Source: Pseudomonadota bacterium (GTDB lineage: Bacteria; Pseudomonadota; Gammaproteobacteria; Steroidobacterales; Steroidobacteraceae). From it: a stretch of 64,000 nt of DNA. The first letter of the stretch is position 1. Every line of letters begins with the position of its first letter. Position numbers and translations under genes: made by a program. Below are positions 28,502 to 37,878 of this stretch, one piece after another. The notes under the pieces were generated by a model. That model searched no databases. It had not been told where the DNA came from and saw only the letters and a program-made list of their open reading frames with translations. The stretch covers positions 1 through 64,000 of the forward strand of contig JAEYXD010000215.1 of the NCBI GenBank assembly GCA_023428645.1. Reading direction: 5' to 3'.

Positions 28502-30135
28502 TCGAGTGGTTCTCGCACCTGCTCGTCGTGCCGATCGTCGCGCCGCTCATCGCCGGCGCGCTGCTCCTGCTCGTGCCCGAGCGGCACGGCGCGCGCATTG
28601 GGCTCGCGCTCACGTCCGTGCTGATTCAGTTCGGTGCCGCCCTCGCGTTGCTGTATCTGACGTCGGATGCCATGACGCAGATGTGGCAGGAGGGCGTCGG
28701 CGTCTACAACATCGGCGGCTGGCCCGCGCCGTTCGGCATCGTGCTCGTCGTGGATCGGCTCTCCGCCATGATGCTGATGCTGACCTCGCTCGTCGCCTTG
28801 GCGGCCCTCGTGTACTCGCTCGCGAACTGGGAGCGGGTCGCTCCCGGCTTCCATTCGATGTTCCAGTTCCTGTTGATGGGCTTGAACGGCGCGTTCCTCA
28901 CCGGCGATCTGTTCAATCTGTTCGTGTTCTTCGAGGTGCTGCTCGCCTCGTCGTATGGGCTCGTGCTGCACGGCTCCGGGCCTTCGCGCGTGAAGGCCGG
29001 GCTGCACTACATCGCGGTGAATCTGATCGCGTCGTTCCTGTTCCTGATTGGCGTCGCGATGATCTACGGGATGACCGGCACGCTGAACATGGCCGACCTG
29101 GCCGAGCGCATCGCGATGCTCGATCCGGCGGACCGCGCGCTGTTCGAGGCCGGCGCCGCGATCTTGGGTGTCGCCTTCTTCGTCAAGGCGGGCATCTGGC
29201 CGCTGAACTTCTGGCTGCCGTCGACATACGCCGCCGCGAGCGCGCCGGTCGGCGCCGTGTTCGCGCTGATGACGAAGGTCGGCGTCTACGCCGTCGTGCG
29301 CGTCGGGACGCTGCTCGCATCGGCGGACCAGGAGACTTCGTTCATCGACGTCGGCTTGTTCTATGGCGGCGCGGCGACGGTCGCCTTCGGCGTCATCGGC
29401 ATGCTCGCCGCGCAGCATCTGGGCCGGCTGGTCGCCTATTCGGTCATCTCCTCATCGGGCTTGCTGCTGATGTCGCTCGGGATGCAAAACGAGGCGATGA
29501 CGGCGCCGATCCTGTTCTATCTCGCGAGCTCGGTCCTGGCGACCGCGGCATTCTTCCTCTTGAACGGCCTCACCGAGCGCATGCGCATGAGGCCGATGAA
29601 CGATGCGGCGGATCTCGCACCGTTGCCGGACGTCACGTACGTCGGCTTCGGCGTGAAGGAGCCGCCCGATCCGCACTCGCCGAACGATGAGGTCGGCATC
29701 GCGATTCCGGCCGCGATGGCGTTCCTCGGCATGGCGTTCGTGTGCTGCGTGCTGCTGGTCGCCGGCCTGCCGCCGCTGTCCGGCTTCGTCGCGAAGTTTG
29801 CGCTGCTGCATGCGGTCGTGAACCAGGCGCCTGGCACCACCATTACCTGGCATTCGTGGCTGTTGATGGCCGCGGTCGTCGCGACCGGGCTCGGCGCGGT
29901 CATCTCCCTCGCGCGCATCGGCCTGCGCCTGTTCTGGTCGGTGACGGGACGCACGACACCAAGGCTGCGCCTGATCGAGGTCGGGCCGGTCGCGTTCCTG
30001 ATCGTGCTGTGCTTCGCGCTCACGGCAGGCGCCGGGCCCGCGATGGTGTACCTCGAGTCGGCGGCGCAGTCCCTGCATTCCCCGGAGGTCTACATCCGAT
30101 TGGTTCACACGCACTCGGAGGTCGCAGCGCCATGA
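28498..30135 (+). CDS. mrpD: Mrp antiporter subunit D (NuoM/N-like)
   Basis: 545 residues, about fourteen helices. It has the antiporter-like motifs LFNLFVFFEVLLASSYGL (membrane glutamate) and FFVKAGIWPLNFWLPSTYA (membrane lysine) near residues 145 and 230. With subunit A it forms the ion/proton path. The start ATG overlaps mrpC by four bases and the stop overlaps mrpE by four bases. Length is somewhat above the 490-510 of many homologues, mainly due to a loop at about 370-400. Confidence 0.95.
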   Translation: MIEWFSHLLVVPIVAPLIAGALLLLVPERHGARIGLALTSVLIQFGAALALLYLTSDAMTQMWQEGVGVYNIGGWPAPFGIVLVVDRLSAMMLMLTSLVALAALVYSLANWERVAPGFHSMFQFLLMGLNGAFLTGDLFNLFVFFEVLLASSYGLVLHGSGPSRVKAGLHYIAVNLIASFLFLIGVAMIYGMTGTLNMADLAERIAMLDPADRALFEAGAAILGVAFFVKAGIWPLNFWLPSTYAAASAPVGAVFALMTKVGVYAVVRVGTLLASADQETSFIDVGLFYGGAATVAFGVIGMLAAQHLGRLVAYSVISSSGLLLMSLGMQNEAMTAPILFYLASSVLATAAFFLLNGLTERMRMRPMNDAADLAPLPDVTYVGFGVKEPPDPHSPNDEVGIAIPAAMAFLGMAFVCCVLLVAGLPPLSGFVAKFALLHAVVNQAPGTTITWHSWLLMAAVVATGLGAVISLARIGLRLFWSVTGRTTPRLRLIEVGPVAFLIVLCFALTAGAGPAMVYLESAAQSLHSPEVYIRLVHTHSEVAAP

Positions 30136-30617
30136 GACGCATACCGCCGGTGATCACGCTCGTGCTCGTCGGCATCTGGCTATTGCTCAACAATTCGGTG
30201 TCGCTATCGCAGCTCCTGTTGGGCCTGATCATCTCCGCGCTGCTGATGCTCGCTGCGGCGCAGCTGCGCCCCGTGCAGCCGCGCTTGCATCGGCTGTGGA
30301 TGATCGTGCCGCTGATCTGCGTCGTGCTCGTCGACATCGTGCGTTCGAACATCGCCGTGGCGCGCATCGTGCTCGGCACGGTGCGTAACGTCCAGGTTCA
30401 CTCGGGCTTCATCGACATTCCGCTGTCGCTGCGCGATCCGCACGGGTTGGCGATTCTCGCGGCCATCATCACCTCGACGCCCGGGACGTCGTGGGCCGGC
30501 ATTTCGGAGGACGGCGCATCGCTGAAGCTCCACGTGCTCGATCTCAAGGATCCGGAGGACTGGATACGCACGATCAAGGACCGCTACGAGCGCCCGCTGA
30601 TGAGGATTTTCGAATGA
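30132..30617 (+). CDS. mrpE: Mrp antiporter subunit E
   Basis: 161 residues from ATG 30132, which overlaps the mrpD stop by four bases. Two or three N-terminal helices are followed by a cytoplasmic part with the family segment ITSTPGTSWAGIS and LHVLDL. MrpE is a structural subunit needed for full activity. Length is normal. Confidence 0.95.
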   Translation: MRRIPPVITLVLVGIWLLLNNSVSLSQLLLGLIISALLMLAAAQLRPVQPRLHRLWMIVPLICVVLVDIVRSNIAVARIVLGTVRNVQVHSGFIDIPLSLRDPHGLAILAAIITSTPGTSWAGISEDGASLKLHVLDLKDPEDWIRTIKDRYERPLMRIFE

Positions 30618-30895
30618 GTGCGCTGTTCACCTTTTCGATCTGGTTCGCGCAGACGTGTTTCGTGCTCGCGATGGTATTCGCCGCAAGCCGCGTGATTCGC
30701 GGGCCCGCGGCGCAGGACCGCGTCCTCGCTTTCGACACGCTCTACATCAACGGCATGCTGACGCTGCTGATGCTCGGCATTCGCTCCAGCTCGACGGCCT
30801 ATTTCGACATGGCGCTGCTGATCGCCTTGTTCGGTTTCGTCGGCACCGTGGCGCTTGCGAAGTTCTTGCTGCGCGGCGAGGTGATCGAGCCATGA
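30614..30895 (+). CDS. mrpF: Mrp antiporter subunit F
   Basis: 93 residues from ATG 30614 with three membrane helices. RVIRGPAAQDRVLAFDTLYIN is the family signature, read here as the RGP-xxDRVLAxD core. Small structural subunit. Overlaps mrpE and mrpG by four bases each. Confidence 0.95.
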   Translation: MSALFTFSIWFAQTCFVLAMVFAASRVIRGPAAQDRVLAFDTLYINGMLTLLMLGIRSSSTAYFDMALLIALFGFVGTVALAKFLLRGEVIEP

Positions 30896-31215
30896 TTACA
30901 GCGGCTGAGCTTCCCGCGTGGATCGTCATCCCCATCTCGCTGTTGCTGATCGTGGGCGGCGTCGTGACGGTGATCGGCTCGCTGGGCCTGTTGCGTCTGT
31001 CGGATTTCTTCTCGCGTATGCACGGGCCGTCGATGGGCAACACGATCGGCACGGGCTGCGTGCTGCTGGCATCGCTCCTGACGTCATCGGCGCTCGCCGG
31101 GCGTCCGGTCGTCCACGAGCTGTTGATCACGTTGTTCATCGTGATGAGCTCGCCGGTCACGTCCATGATGCTCGTCCAGGCGGCGCTCTATCGAAATCGG
31201 CGCAGGAGCACGTGA
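30892..31215 (+). CDS. mrpG: Mrp antiporter subunit G
   Basis: 107 residues from ATG 30892 with three helices. The segment LGLLRLSDFFSRMHGPSMG is the MrpG signature (R-D-x-R-H core). It is the last gene of the operon. A 230-bp gap follows before the efflux adaptor gene; that gap has no gene and no clear terminator. Confidence 0.95.
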   Translation: MITAAELPAWIVIPISLLLIVGGVVTVIGSLGLLRLSDFFSRMHGPSMGNTIGTGCVLLASLLTSSALAGRPVVHELLITLFIVMSSPVTSMMLVQAALYRNRRRST

Positions 31216-31445
31216 GACGTCCGCTGGTCGCGCGGCGGTGCGGATGCCGTCAATCGTCGGGAAGGCACATCCACTCCATACGTGCAAGGCCGCCGCTTGA
31301 ACAGTCAAGGGGCTGAAGGGTAACCACGAGAGTGGCGTAAACCTGCGCCATCGCGACAAAAATCAATATTCGTCGACACACTTCGGGCGGACATCGGCTC
31401 GCCCGTAGCGCACAATCGCGCTTCCGAACGGGGACGGAACGAGCG

Positions 31446-32522
31446 ATGTCGATAAGAATGAAAGCACTGACTCGCCTTTGTTGGGTGCTGGCGAGCGCCG
31501 CGGTGTTCACGGCCTGCAATCCCAGGTCGTCGAGCGGACCGCCTGCCAGACCGAATCAAGGGCCAGTTGAAGTCGCAACCGCCGTCGCCGTCGTCAAGCC
31601 GCTCGGGCTGGACATCGAAGCCGTCGGCACGGCACGCGCCAACGAGTCCGCCGAGATCACCTCGAAGACGTCGAACCTCGTCACGGCCATTCGCTTCCGC
31701 GAAGGCGAGCAGGTCAAGGCTGGCCAGGTGCTCGTCGAGCTCGACAGCGCCGAGGCCCGCGCCGCGCTCGCCGAAGCGGAGGCGGCCCTGGCGGACAGCG
31801 AGCGCCAATTCATTCGCAGCCGCGATCTCGCGGCATCGCAAGCGCTGTCCGCATCGAGCCTCGATCAGATCGAAGCGACCCTGAAAGGCAATCGCGCCCG
31901 CGTCGAAGCCGCGCGCGCCCGGCTCGCGGATACGACGATCCGCGCCGGCTTTCCCGGCCGGATCGGCTTTCGCCGCGTGAGCGTCGGCAGCCTCGTCAGT
32001 TCCGGGACGGTCATCACGACGCTCGACGACAGCTCGATCATCAAGCTCGATTTCACCGTGCCGGATACGTATCTGTTCGCGCTGCGGCCCGGTCTGTCGC
32101 TGACGGCGTCCACGGCCGGTCTGCGCGGCAGCAAGTTCGAAGGCAAGATCACGAACCTCGATTCGCGCGTCGATCCGGTGACGCGCTCGATGTTCGTCCG
32201 CGCGGAGATTCCGAACCCGAACGGCGCGATCCGACCCGGCATGTTCATGACGGTCACGTTGCAAGCCGACGTGTTGCCGGCGCTGATCGTGCCCGAAGCA
32301 GCCATCGTTCCCGAGCAAGGCAGGGCGTACGTGTTCGTCGTCGACGGCGCCGTCGCGCAGCGCCGCGAGATCACGCTCGGCCGGCGCAAGCCGGGCGAGG
32401 TGGAGATCCTCGCCGGCCTCAAGGAAGGCGAGCGCGTCGTCGTCGAAGGCACGCAGAATCTGCAGCACGGCGCCAAGGTGCACGACCAGTCCGTGGCGGC
32501 CACGCCAGACACCTCCACATGA
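31446..32522 (+). CDS. RND efflux periplasmic adaptor (membrane fusion lipoprotein)
   Basis: 358 residues. The signal peptide ends in a lipobox (FTAC near residue 24), so it is an inner-membrane-anchored lipoprotein. Domains in order: N-terminal lipoyl half, a short alpha hairpin (about 100-160, ARAALAEAEAALADSER), lipoyl half with AGFPGRIGFRRVSVG, beta-barrel and membrane-proximal domain. It links the RND pump to an outer-membrane channel. The pump gene follows 86 bases later; no outer-membrane channel gene is present, so a TolC-like protein from elsewhere is likely used. Confidence 0.94.
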   Translation: MSIRMKALTRLCWVLASAAVFTACNPRSSSGPPARPNQGPVEVATAVAVVKPLGLDIEAVGTARANESAEITSKTSNLVTAIRFREGEQVKAGQVLVELDSAEARAALAEAEAALADSERQFIRSRDLAASQALSASSLDQIEATLKGNRARVEAARARLADTTIRAGFPGRIGFRRVSVGSLVSSGTVITTLDDSSIIKLDFTVPDTYLFALRPGLSLTASTAGLRGSKFEGKITNLDSRVDPVTRSMFVRAEIPNPNGAIRPGMFMTVTLQADVLPALIVPEAAIVPEQGRAYVFVVDGAVAQRREITLGRRKPGEVEILAGLKEGERVVVEGTQNLQHGAKVHDQSVAATPDTST

Positions 32523-32545
32523 AATGAACGGCTGCAACCGACTCC

Positions 32546-32570
32546 CTCTCCCCCGCGCAGCGGGGGAGAG
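32546..32570. repeat. REP-like palindromic hairpin
   Basis: CTCTCCCCCGC and its exact complement form an 11-bp stem around a 3-base loop, between the adaptor and pump genes. This composition (pyrimidine-rich arm, GGGGGAGAG partner) resembles the dispersed REP-type elements common in high-GC gammaproteobacteria. It may tune the adaptor-to-pump expression ratio or simply be a repeat insertion. Only one copy is in the window. Confidence 0.6.
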
Positions 32571-32608
32571 TTAGGGGTAGGGGCCTCTCCCTGACGTAAG
32601 GCACGCCC

Positions 32609-35600
32609 ATGCAAATCTCCGAGACTTCGATCCGTCGGCCGGTCCTCGCGGTCGTCATCAGTCTGCTGCTCATCATCTTCGGGCTCGTGTCGCTCGAGCG
32701 CCTGTCGACGCGCGAGTATCCGGACATCGATCGTCCGGTCGTTTCGATCACCACGACCTACAGCGGCGCCTCGGCGCAGGTCATCGAGACGAAGATCACG
32801 CAAGTCATCGAGGACTCCGTCGCCGGCATCGAAGGCATTCTCAAGCTCGAGTCCGACAGCGAGGACGAGCGTTCGCAGGTGCGCCTCGAGTTCGACATCG
32901 GCCGCGACATCGATGCGGCCGCGAACGACGTGCGCGATCGTGTCTCGCGCGTGATGGGAATGCTGCCCGACGAGGCCGATGCGCCGCAGGTGATCAAGGC
33001 CGACGCCAGCGCCGAGCCGGTGATGCTGGTCAGCTTCAGCTCCGATCACATGGACATGCTCGAAGCGACCGACTATGTCGAGCGCAACATCATCGATCGC
33101 TTGTCGACGGTCCCCGGCGTCGCACGCGTCGGCATCGGCGGCGGACGCCGCTACGCGATGCGCATCTGGGTCGACCGCCAGGCGCTCGCCGCCCGCCGGC
33201 TGACGGTCGCGGACATCGAAGCGGCGCTGCGCCGCGAGAACGTCGAGCTGCCGGCCGGCCGGCTGCAATCGGGAACGCGCGAATTCTCCTTGCGCACGCT
33301 CGTCGGGCTCGAGAACGAACAGGATTTCCGCAATCTCGTCATCGCGCGCGGCGAGGACGGGCATCTCGTCCGTCTCGGCGAGGTCGCGAACGTGCAGCTC
33401 GCGGCGGAGAGTGAACGCCAGGCGACCCGCTTCAACGGCCGCATCGGCGTCGGCATCTCAATCGAAGCACAGTCGAAGGGCAATACGCTCGCGATCGTGC
33501 AGGGTATTCGCGCAGAGATGGACCGTATTCGCGAGACCCTGCCGAAGGGCTCGTACATGGGCGTCGGCCAGGACAACGGCATCGCGATCGAAGCCGCGCT
33601 GCACGAGGTCGTGATCGCGATCGGCTTCGCGCTCGCCTCGGTGCTGGCCGTGATCTACGCCTTCCTCGGCAATCTGCGCGCGACGTTGATTCCGGCCGTG
33701 ACGATTCCGGTGTCGATCATCGCGTCGTTCACCGTGATGTACGCGCTCGGCTATTCGATCAACGTCCTGACGCTGCTCGGGCTCGTGCTCGCGATCGGTC
33801 TCGTCGTGGACGATGCGATCGTCGTTCTCGAAAACATTCATCGGCGCACCGAGCTCGGTGAATCGCCGTATGCGGCGGCGGTGCGCGGCAGTCACGAGAT
33901 CGGCTTCGCGGTCATCGCGACGACGGCGACGCTGGCCGCCGTGTTCGTGCCGATCTCCTTCCTGCCCGGCGATCTCGGGCGCTTGTTCCGCGAATTCGGT
34001 TTCACGCTGGCCGCATCCGTCGTGTTCTCGGCGCTCGTCGCGCTGACGTTGACGCCGATGATGGCCTCGAAGCTGCCGGCGAGCTCGGCCCACGGCAATC
34101 GTGTCGCGAAGGCGGTGGAGCGCTTCTTCGAGCGTGTTTCCGCAAGCTACGGGCGGCGCCTGCGCGGCTTCATCGCGCGGCCCTGGCTCGTGATCGGCGT
34201 GGTCGGCCTGTTGGCCGCGTTCGGCGCGCTGACGTTCCGTTCGATCCCCGCCGAATTCGCGCCGCAGGCGGACTCCGGCCGCGTCTTCATCAACATCGAC
34301 GGTCCCGAAGGCTCGAGCCTCGCCTACATGGACGAGCAGGCGCGGAAGATCGAGGCGATCGTCGCGAAGGAAATGGAGAAGGGCGACATCGAGCGACTGA
34401 TGATGCGCGTGCCGGGCAATGCAGGCGCCGGCTCCTCGGGCGATGTCAACAATGCCCGCGGCAGCCTCGTGCTCGTCGATTGGCACGACCGCGAGCGCTC
34501 CGCGCGCGAAATCGGCAACGCGATCATGGCCGAGGCGCGCAAGCTGCCGGGCGTGCGCGTGTCGGTCAACGTGCCGGGCAGTCTCGGCCGCCGCGGCTCG
34601 AATCGGCCGGTCGAGGCGGTCATCGGCGGACCCGATTACGAAAGCCTGTCGCAGTGGTCGGCGAAGCTGCTCGAGCTCGCGCGTCAGAATCCCGGTCTCG
34701 AATCCGTCGATACGAACTACAAGGAGCGCAAGCCGCAGCTGCGCGTCGCGGTCGATCGCGATCGCGCGGCGGACATGGGCGTCTCGCTGCAGACGGTTGG
34801 CCGCACGCTCGAAACCGTGCTCGGCTCGCGCGTCGTCACGCGCTTCGTCGATCGCGGCCGCGAGTACAACGTGGTGCTGCAGGCGCGCGACGACGCCCGG
34901 CAGACGGTCACCGATCTCACGAACATCCAAGTGCGCTCGGACCGCACCGGCGAGCTCATTCCGCTGTCGAGCGTCGTCAGAATCGAGGAGACGTCGGGCG
35001 CGATGCGCTTGAGCCGCTTCAATCGCCTGCGCGCGGTGGAGGTGCAGGCCGCGCTGGCGGACGGCTATACGATGGGTGAGGCCGTGAAGTGGTTCCAGGA
35101 GACGGTCGCGAAGGAACTGCCGTCCGGCGCCACGCTGATGTGGGACGGCGAGAGCGGCGAATACTTGCGCTCGGGCCAGCAGCTGTACTTCACGTTCATC
35201 TTCGCGCTCGCAATCGTGTTCCTCGTGCTCGCGGGACAGTTCGAGAGCTTCGTGCATCCAATGATCATCATGGTCACGGTGCCGCTCGCGCTCATTGGCG
35301 CGGTGTTCGGTCTCAAGCTGTATGGCATGACGATCAATATCTTCAGCCAGATCGCGGTCATCATGCTGGTCGGCATCGCGGCGAAGAACGGCGTGCTGAT
35401 CGTGGAGTTCGCGAATCAGCTGCGCGACCGCGGGGTCGAGTTCTTCGAAGCGGTCGTGCAGGCGGCAATGACGCGCCTGCGTCCGGTCTTGATGACGAGC
35501 TTGTGTACGGCGTTCGGCGCGGTGCCGTTCCTGTTCGCGACCGGCGCGGGCGCGGAGCAGCGGCGGCCGATCGGTATCGTCGTGTTCTATGGCACGCTCG

Positions 35601-35746
35601 TCTCGGTGTTCCTGACGCTGCTCGTCGTGCCCGCGGTGTATTCGATCTTCGCGCGCAGGACGAAATCGCCGCAGCACGTGAGCAAGCTGGTGGATGCATC
35701 GCTGCAGGAGCCGCCGCCGGCCGCCGTGGGGCGAGAGCCGGCGTGA
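32609..35746 (+). CDS. RND multidrug efflux pump (HAE1/AcrB family)
   Basis: 1045 residues, normal for the family. Twelve helices with two large periplasmic loops. The proton-relay aspartates are visible in GLVVDDAIVVLENIHRR (helix 4). Other signatures are RRPVLAVVISLLLI at the N-terminus, the docking-domain segments, and GIAAKNGVLIVEFANQLRDRG near residue 930. It exports drugs or toxic compounds using the proton gradient. Substrate cannot be told. It forms an operon with the adaptor upstream. Confidence 0.96.
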   Translation: MQISETSIRRPVLAVVISLLLIIFGLVSLERLSTREYPDIDRPVVSITTTYSGASAQVIETKITQVIEDSVAGIEGILKLESDSEDERSQVRLEFDIGRDIDAAANDVRDRVSRVMGMLPDEADAPQVIKADASAEPVMLVSFSSDHMDMLEATDYVERNIIDRLSTVPGVARVGIGGGRRYAMRIWVDRQALAARRLTVADIEAALRRENVELPAGRLQSGTREFSLRTLVGLENEQDFRNLVIARGEDGHLVRLGEVANVQLAAESERQATRFNGRIGVGISIEAQSKGNTLAIVQGIRAEMDRIRETLPKGSYMGVGQDNGIAIEAALHEVVIAIGFALASVLAVIYAFLGNLRATLIPAVTIPVSIIASFTVMYALGYSINVLTLLGLVLAIGLVVDDAIVVLENIHRRTELGESPYAAAVRGSHEIGFAVIATTATLAAVFVPISFLPGDLGRLFREFGFTLAASVVFSALVALTLTPMMASKLPASSAHGNRVAKAVERFFERVSASYGRRLRGFIARPWLVIGVVGLLAAFGALTFRSIPAEFAPQADSGRVFINIDGPEGSSLAYMDEQARKIEAIVAKEMEKGDIERLMMRVPGNAGAGSSGDVNNARGSLVLVDWHDRERSAREIGNAIMAEARKLPGVRVSVNVPGSLGRRGSNRPVEAVIGGPDYESLSQWSAKLLELARQNPGLESVDTNYKERKPQLRVAVDRDRAADMGVSLQTVGRTLETVLGSRVVTRFVDRGREYNVVLQARDDARQTVTDLTNIQVRSDRTGELIPLSSVVRIEETSGAMRLSRFNRLRAVEVQAALADGYTMGEAVKWFQETVAKELPSGATLMWDGESGEYLRSGQQLYFTFIFALAIVFLVLAGQFESFVHPMIIMVTVPLALIGAVFGLKLYGMTINIFSQIAVIMLVGIAAKNGVLIVEFANQLRDRGVEFFEAVVQAAMTRLRPVLMTSLCTAFGAVPFLFATGAGAEQRRPIGIVVFYGTLVSVFLTLLVVPAVYSIFARRTKSPQHVSKLVDASLQEPPPAAVGREPA

Positions 35747-35873
35747 GCTGAGCGCCGGATGAATCGAGCGCTGCCGGCGGGCACGTTCGATCGCCGAGGA
35801 CATATGTCATGCCGGTTGCACGCAGGTGTGCTTTCAGCGCACTCTCGCGTCCATGCCGCGACGGCAAACCATC

Positions 35874-36941
35874 ATGCACACTTTCACGAAGAGCCAGGCA
35901 CAGCAGCGCGCCGACGATATTCGCGTGTTCCGCCAGGAGCTGGCGAGGCTCGGCGATGAGGGCGCGCTGACATTGACGGACGAGCAGCAGCGCGTCCTGA
36001 CGCAGCATCACGACGCGCTCCTCGCGCAACTCACCGACGCCTTCGACGTCGATCGCGATCGGCAAAGCAAACAGCTGTCGCTCGGGATGCGCATAGCGTC
36101 CTTCCTCGGCGCCCTCGCGATGGCGGCGAGCGTGTTCTTTCTGTTCAGGCAGTACTGGGGCTTGTTCCCGACCGCGGTTCAGGTCGTGCTGCTCGTCGCC
36201 GGTTCGATCGGGTCGCTGATTCTCACGTTCCTCGTCGCCAGCCGCGACGCCACGGGCTATTTCGCCAAGCTCTGCGCGATGGTCGCATTCGCGTGCTTCG
36301 TCTTGAACGTATCGCTGCTCGGCTGGATGTTCAACGTTGCGCCCGCGGACACCGCATTCCTCGCGTGGGCGGCGCTTGCGCTGCTGCTTGCGTACACATT
36401 CGATTTGCGGCTGCTGCTTGGCATCGGCCTCCTGTGCGCGAGTGCGTTCGTCGCCGCGCGTGTCGGGACGTGGAGCGGCATGTATTGGATCGATTTCGGC
36501 GAGCGCCCCGAGAACTTCTTCCCGGCCGCGGTGCTGTCGTTTCTCGTGCCCTTCCTGCTGCCGCACGCGCGCTTCGCCGGCTTCGCGGCGGTCTATCGCG
36601 TGTTCGGACTGCTGACGGCCTTGCTGCCGATCCTCGTGCTCGCGAGCTGGGGGCGGATCAGCTATTTGCCGCTCGCGACGGCGACGATCGAGCATCTCTA
36701 TCAGATGCTCGGCTTCCTCGTGAGCGGCGGCGCCATCTGGCTCGGCGCACGCCGCGAATGGCCCGAAGTCGTGAATACCGGCATGACGTTCTTCGTCATC
36801 TTCCTCTACACGAAGTTCTACGACTGGTGGTGGGACCTCGTGCCGAAGTTCGTGTTCTTCCTGGTCCTCGCCCTGACGTCGATCCTGTTCCTGTTCGTGA
36901 TGCGGCGCCTGCGCGCGAGCCGTGTCGAGGTTCGGTCATGA
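35874..36941 (+). CDS. DUF2157 family multi-helix membrane protein
   Basis: 355 residues from ATG 35874. A soluble N-terminal part (about 1-70) precedes about ten membrane helices. The N-terminus and helix pattern (ASFLGALAMAASVFFLFRQYWG) match DUF2157 proteins, which are of unknown function. Its stop overlaps the next gene by four bases, and in known genomes DUF2157 proteins pair with a GDYXXLXY- or DUF4824-type partner, as here. Confidence 0.78.
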   Translation: MHTFTKSQAQQRADDIRVFRQELARLGDEGALTLTDEQQRVLTQHHDALLAQLTDAFDVDRDRQSKQLSLGMRIASFLGALAMAASVFFLFRQYWGLFPTAVQVVLLVAGSIGSLILTFLVASRDATGYFAKLCAMVAFACFVLNVSLLGWMFNVAPADTAFLAWAALALLLAYTFDLRLLLGIGLLCASAFVAARVGTWSGMYWIDFGERPENFFPAAVLSFLVPFLLPHARFAGFAAVYRVFGLLTALLPILVLASWGRISYLPLATATIEHLYQMLGFLVSGGAIWLGARREWPEVVNTGMTFFVIFLYTKFYDWWWDLVPKFVFFLVLALTSILFLFVMRRLRASRVEVRS

Positions 36942-37798
36942 TGCGCTCTTGGTCGAAACGCCGTGCGTTCGCGGTGAGCGCACTGCTCATCCTCGTGACG
37001 AACGCCATTGCGCTCGGCGGCGTTGCCTACAACCGCAGCGGCGAGCCGCGGAGCACGCTGACACTCACCGATCGCGAGCTGCCCCTTGCCTACCGAAGTT
37101 GGATGGACCATGAGAACAGCGGCATCGACTTGCAATTGAGTTGGCGCGTGCGTCCCGTCGATTCACAGGCGGACACCCGGTCGGCGCAATATCGCGAGCT
37201 GCATTGGCTCAGCGACGCGCAGAAGGCGCAGCTCGGCTTCGCCGTTCCCGCGTGGGCCACGGCCAGCGCAGAACGTGAATGGGACCCGCCCATGCGGCGG
37301 GCCTTCGTCGTGTTGGAGAACGACGGCGCGGCGTATCGGATAGCCCTCGAGCAGGCACGCGCGGATCTCGCGCGCGAAGCGGAGCTCGCGAATGCGAATC
37401 CCGGGGTCGCGAAGCTCGAGGAGGATCTCGCCGAGGCCCGCCGACGGCTCGAACGGGAGGAATCGTGCGAGAGCCGCCTGTTCGTCGTCGACGTGGATAC
37501 GGACGCCGACGTGCTGCGCGCCCGTTACCCGGACCGCTCGCGATACGCCGTCGTGCGCGCGCGTCTGGATGCCTATCTCGAACGCGAGCACGGCGCTCGC
37601 GGCATCGTTCACATCAGCGAACTGGACATCCCGACGATCAGCGTGCCGCACGCATTTCGCGCGCTCATCGCGCCGCTCGTGCCGCAGGATTACGGTTATT
37701 CACAACGGCAGCGCGCGGGGCGTTTCGAGGTCACGGTCGAATGGGGGCGGCGCTTTGCGCCATCGATCACCGGACTGACGATGCTCGATCGCGGCTAG
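36938..37798 (+). CDS. DUF4824 family protein, partner of the DUF2157 membrane protein
   Basis: 286 residues. One N-terminal membrane helix (about 10-28) leads to a mostly extracytoplasmic region starting AYNRSGEPRSTLTLTDREL, which I recognise as DUF4824. A predicted coiled stretch lies near residues 140-175 (VAKLEEDLAEARRRLEREE). Function is unknown. It starts within the stop of the DUF2157 gene (ATGA overlap), so the two are translated together and probably form a complex. The start could also be the second ATG three bases on. Confidence 0.78.
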   Translation: MMRSWSKRRAFAVSALLILVTNAIALGGVAYNRSGEPRSTLTLTDRELPLAYRSWMDHENSGIDLQLSWRVRPVDSQADTRSAQYRELHWLSDAQKAQLGFAVPAWATASAEREWDPPMRRAFVVLENDGAAYRIALEQARADLAREAELANANPGVAKLEEDLAEARRRLEREESCESRLFVVDVDTDADVLRARYPDRSRYAVVRARLDAYLEREHGARGIVHISELDIPTISVPHAFRALIAPLVPQDYGYSQRQRAGRFEVTVEWGRRFAPSITGLTMLDRG

Positions 37799-37878
37799 CG
37801 CGTGTGAACCGTCCGAGCGCGCCGCCCGAGACTCCACAGGGTGCTGGCCCAGGGGGCGCGAACGCCCAGTCAATGACG

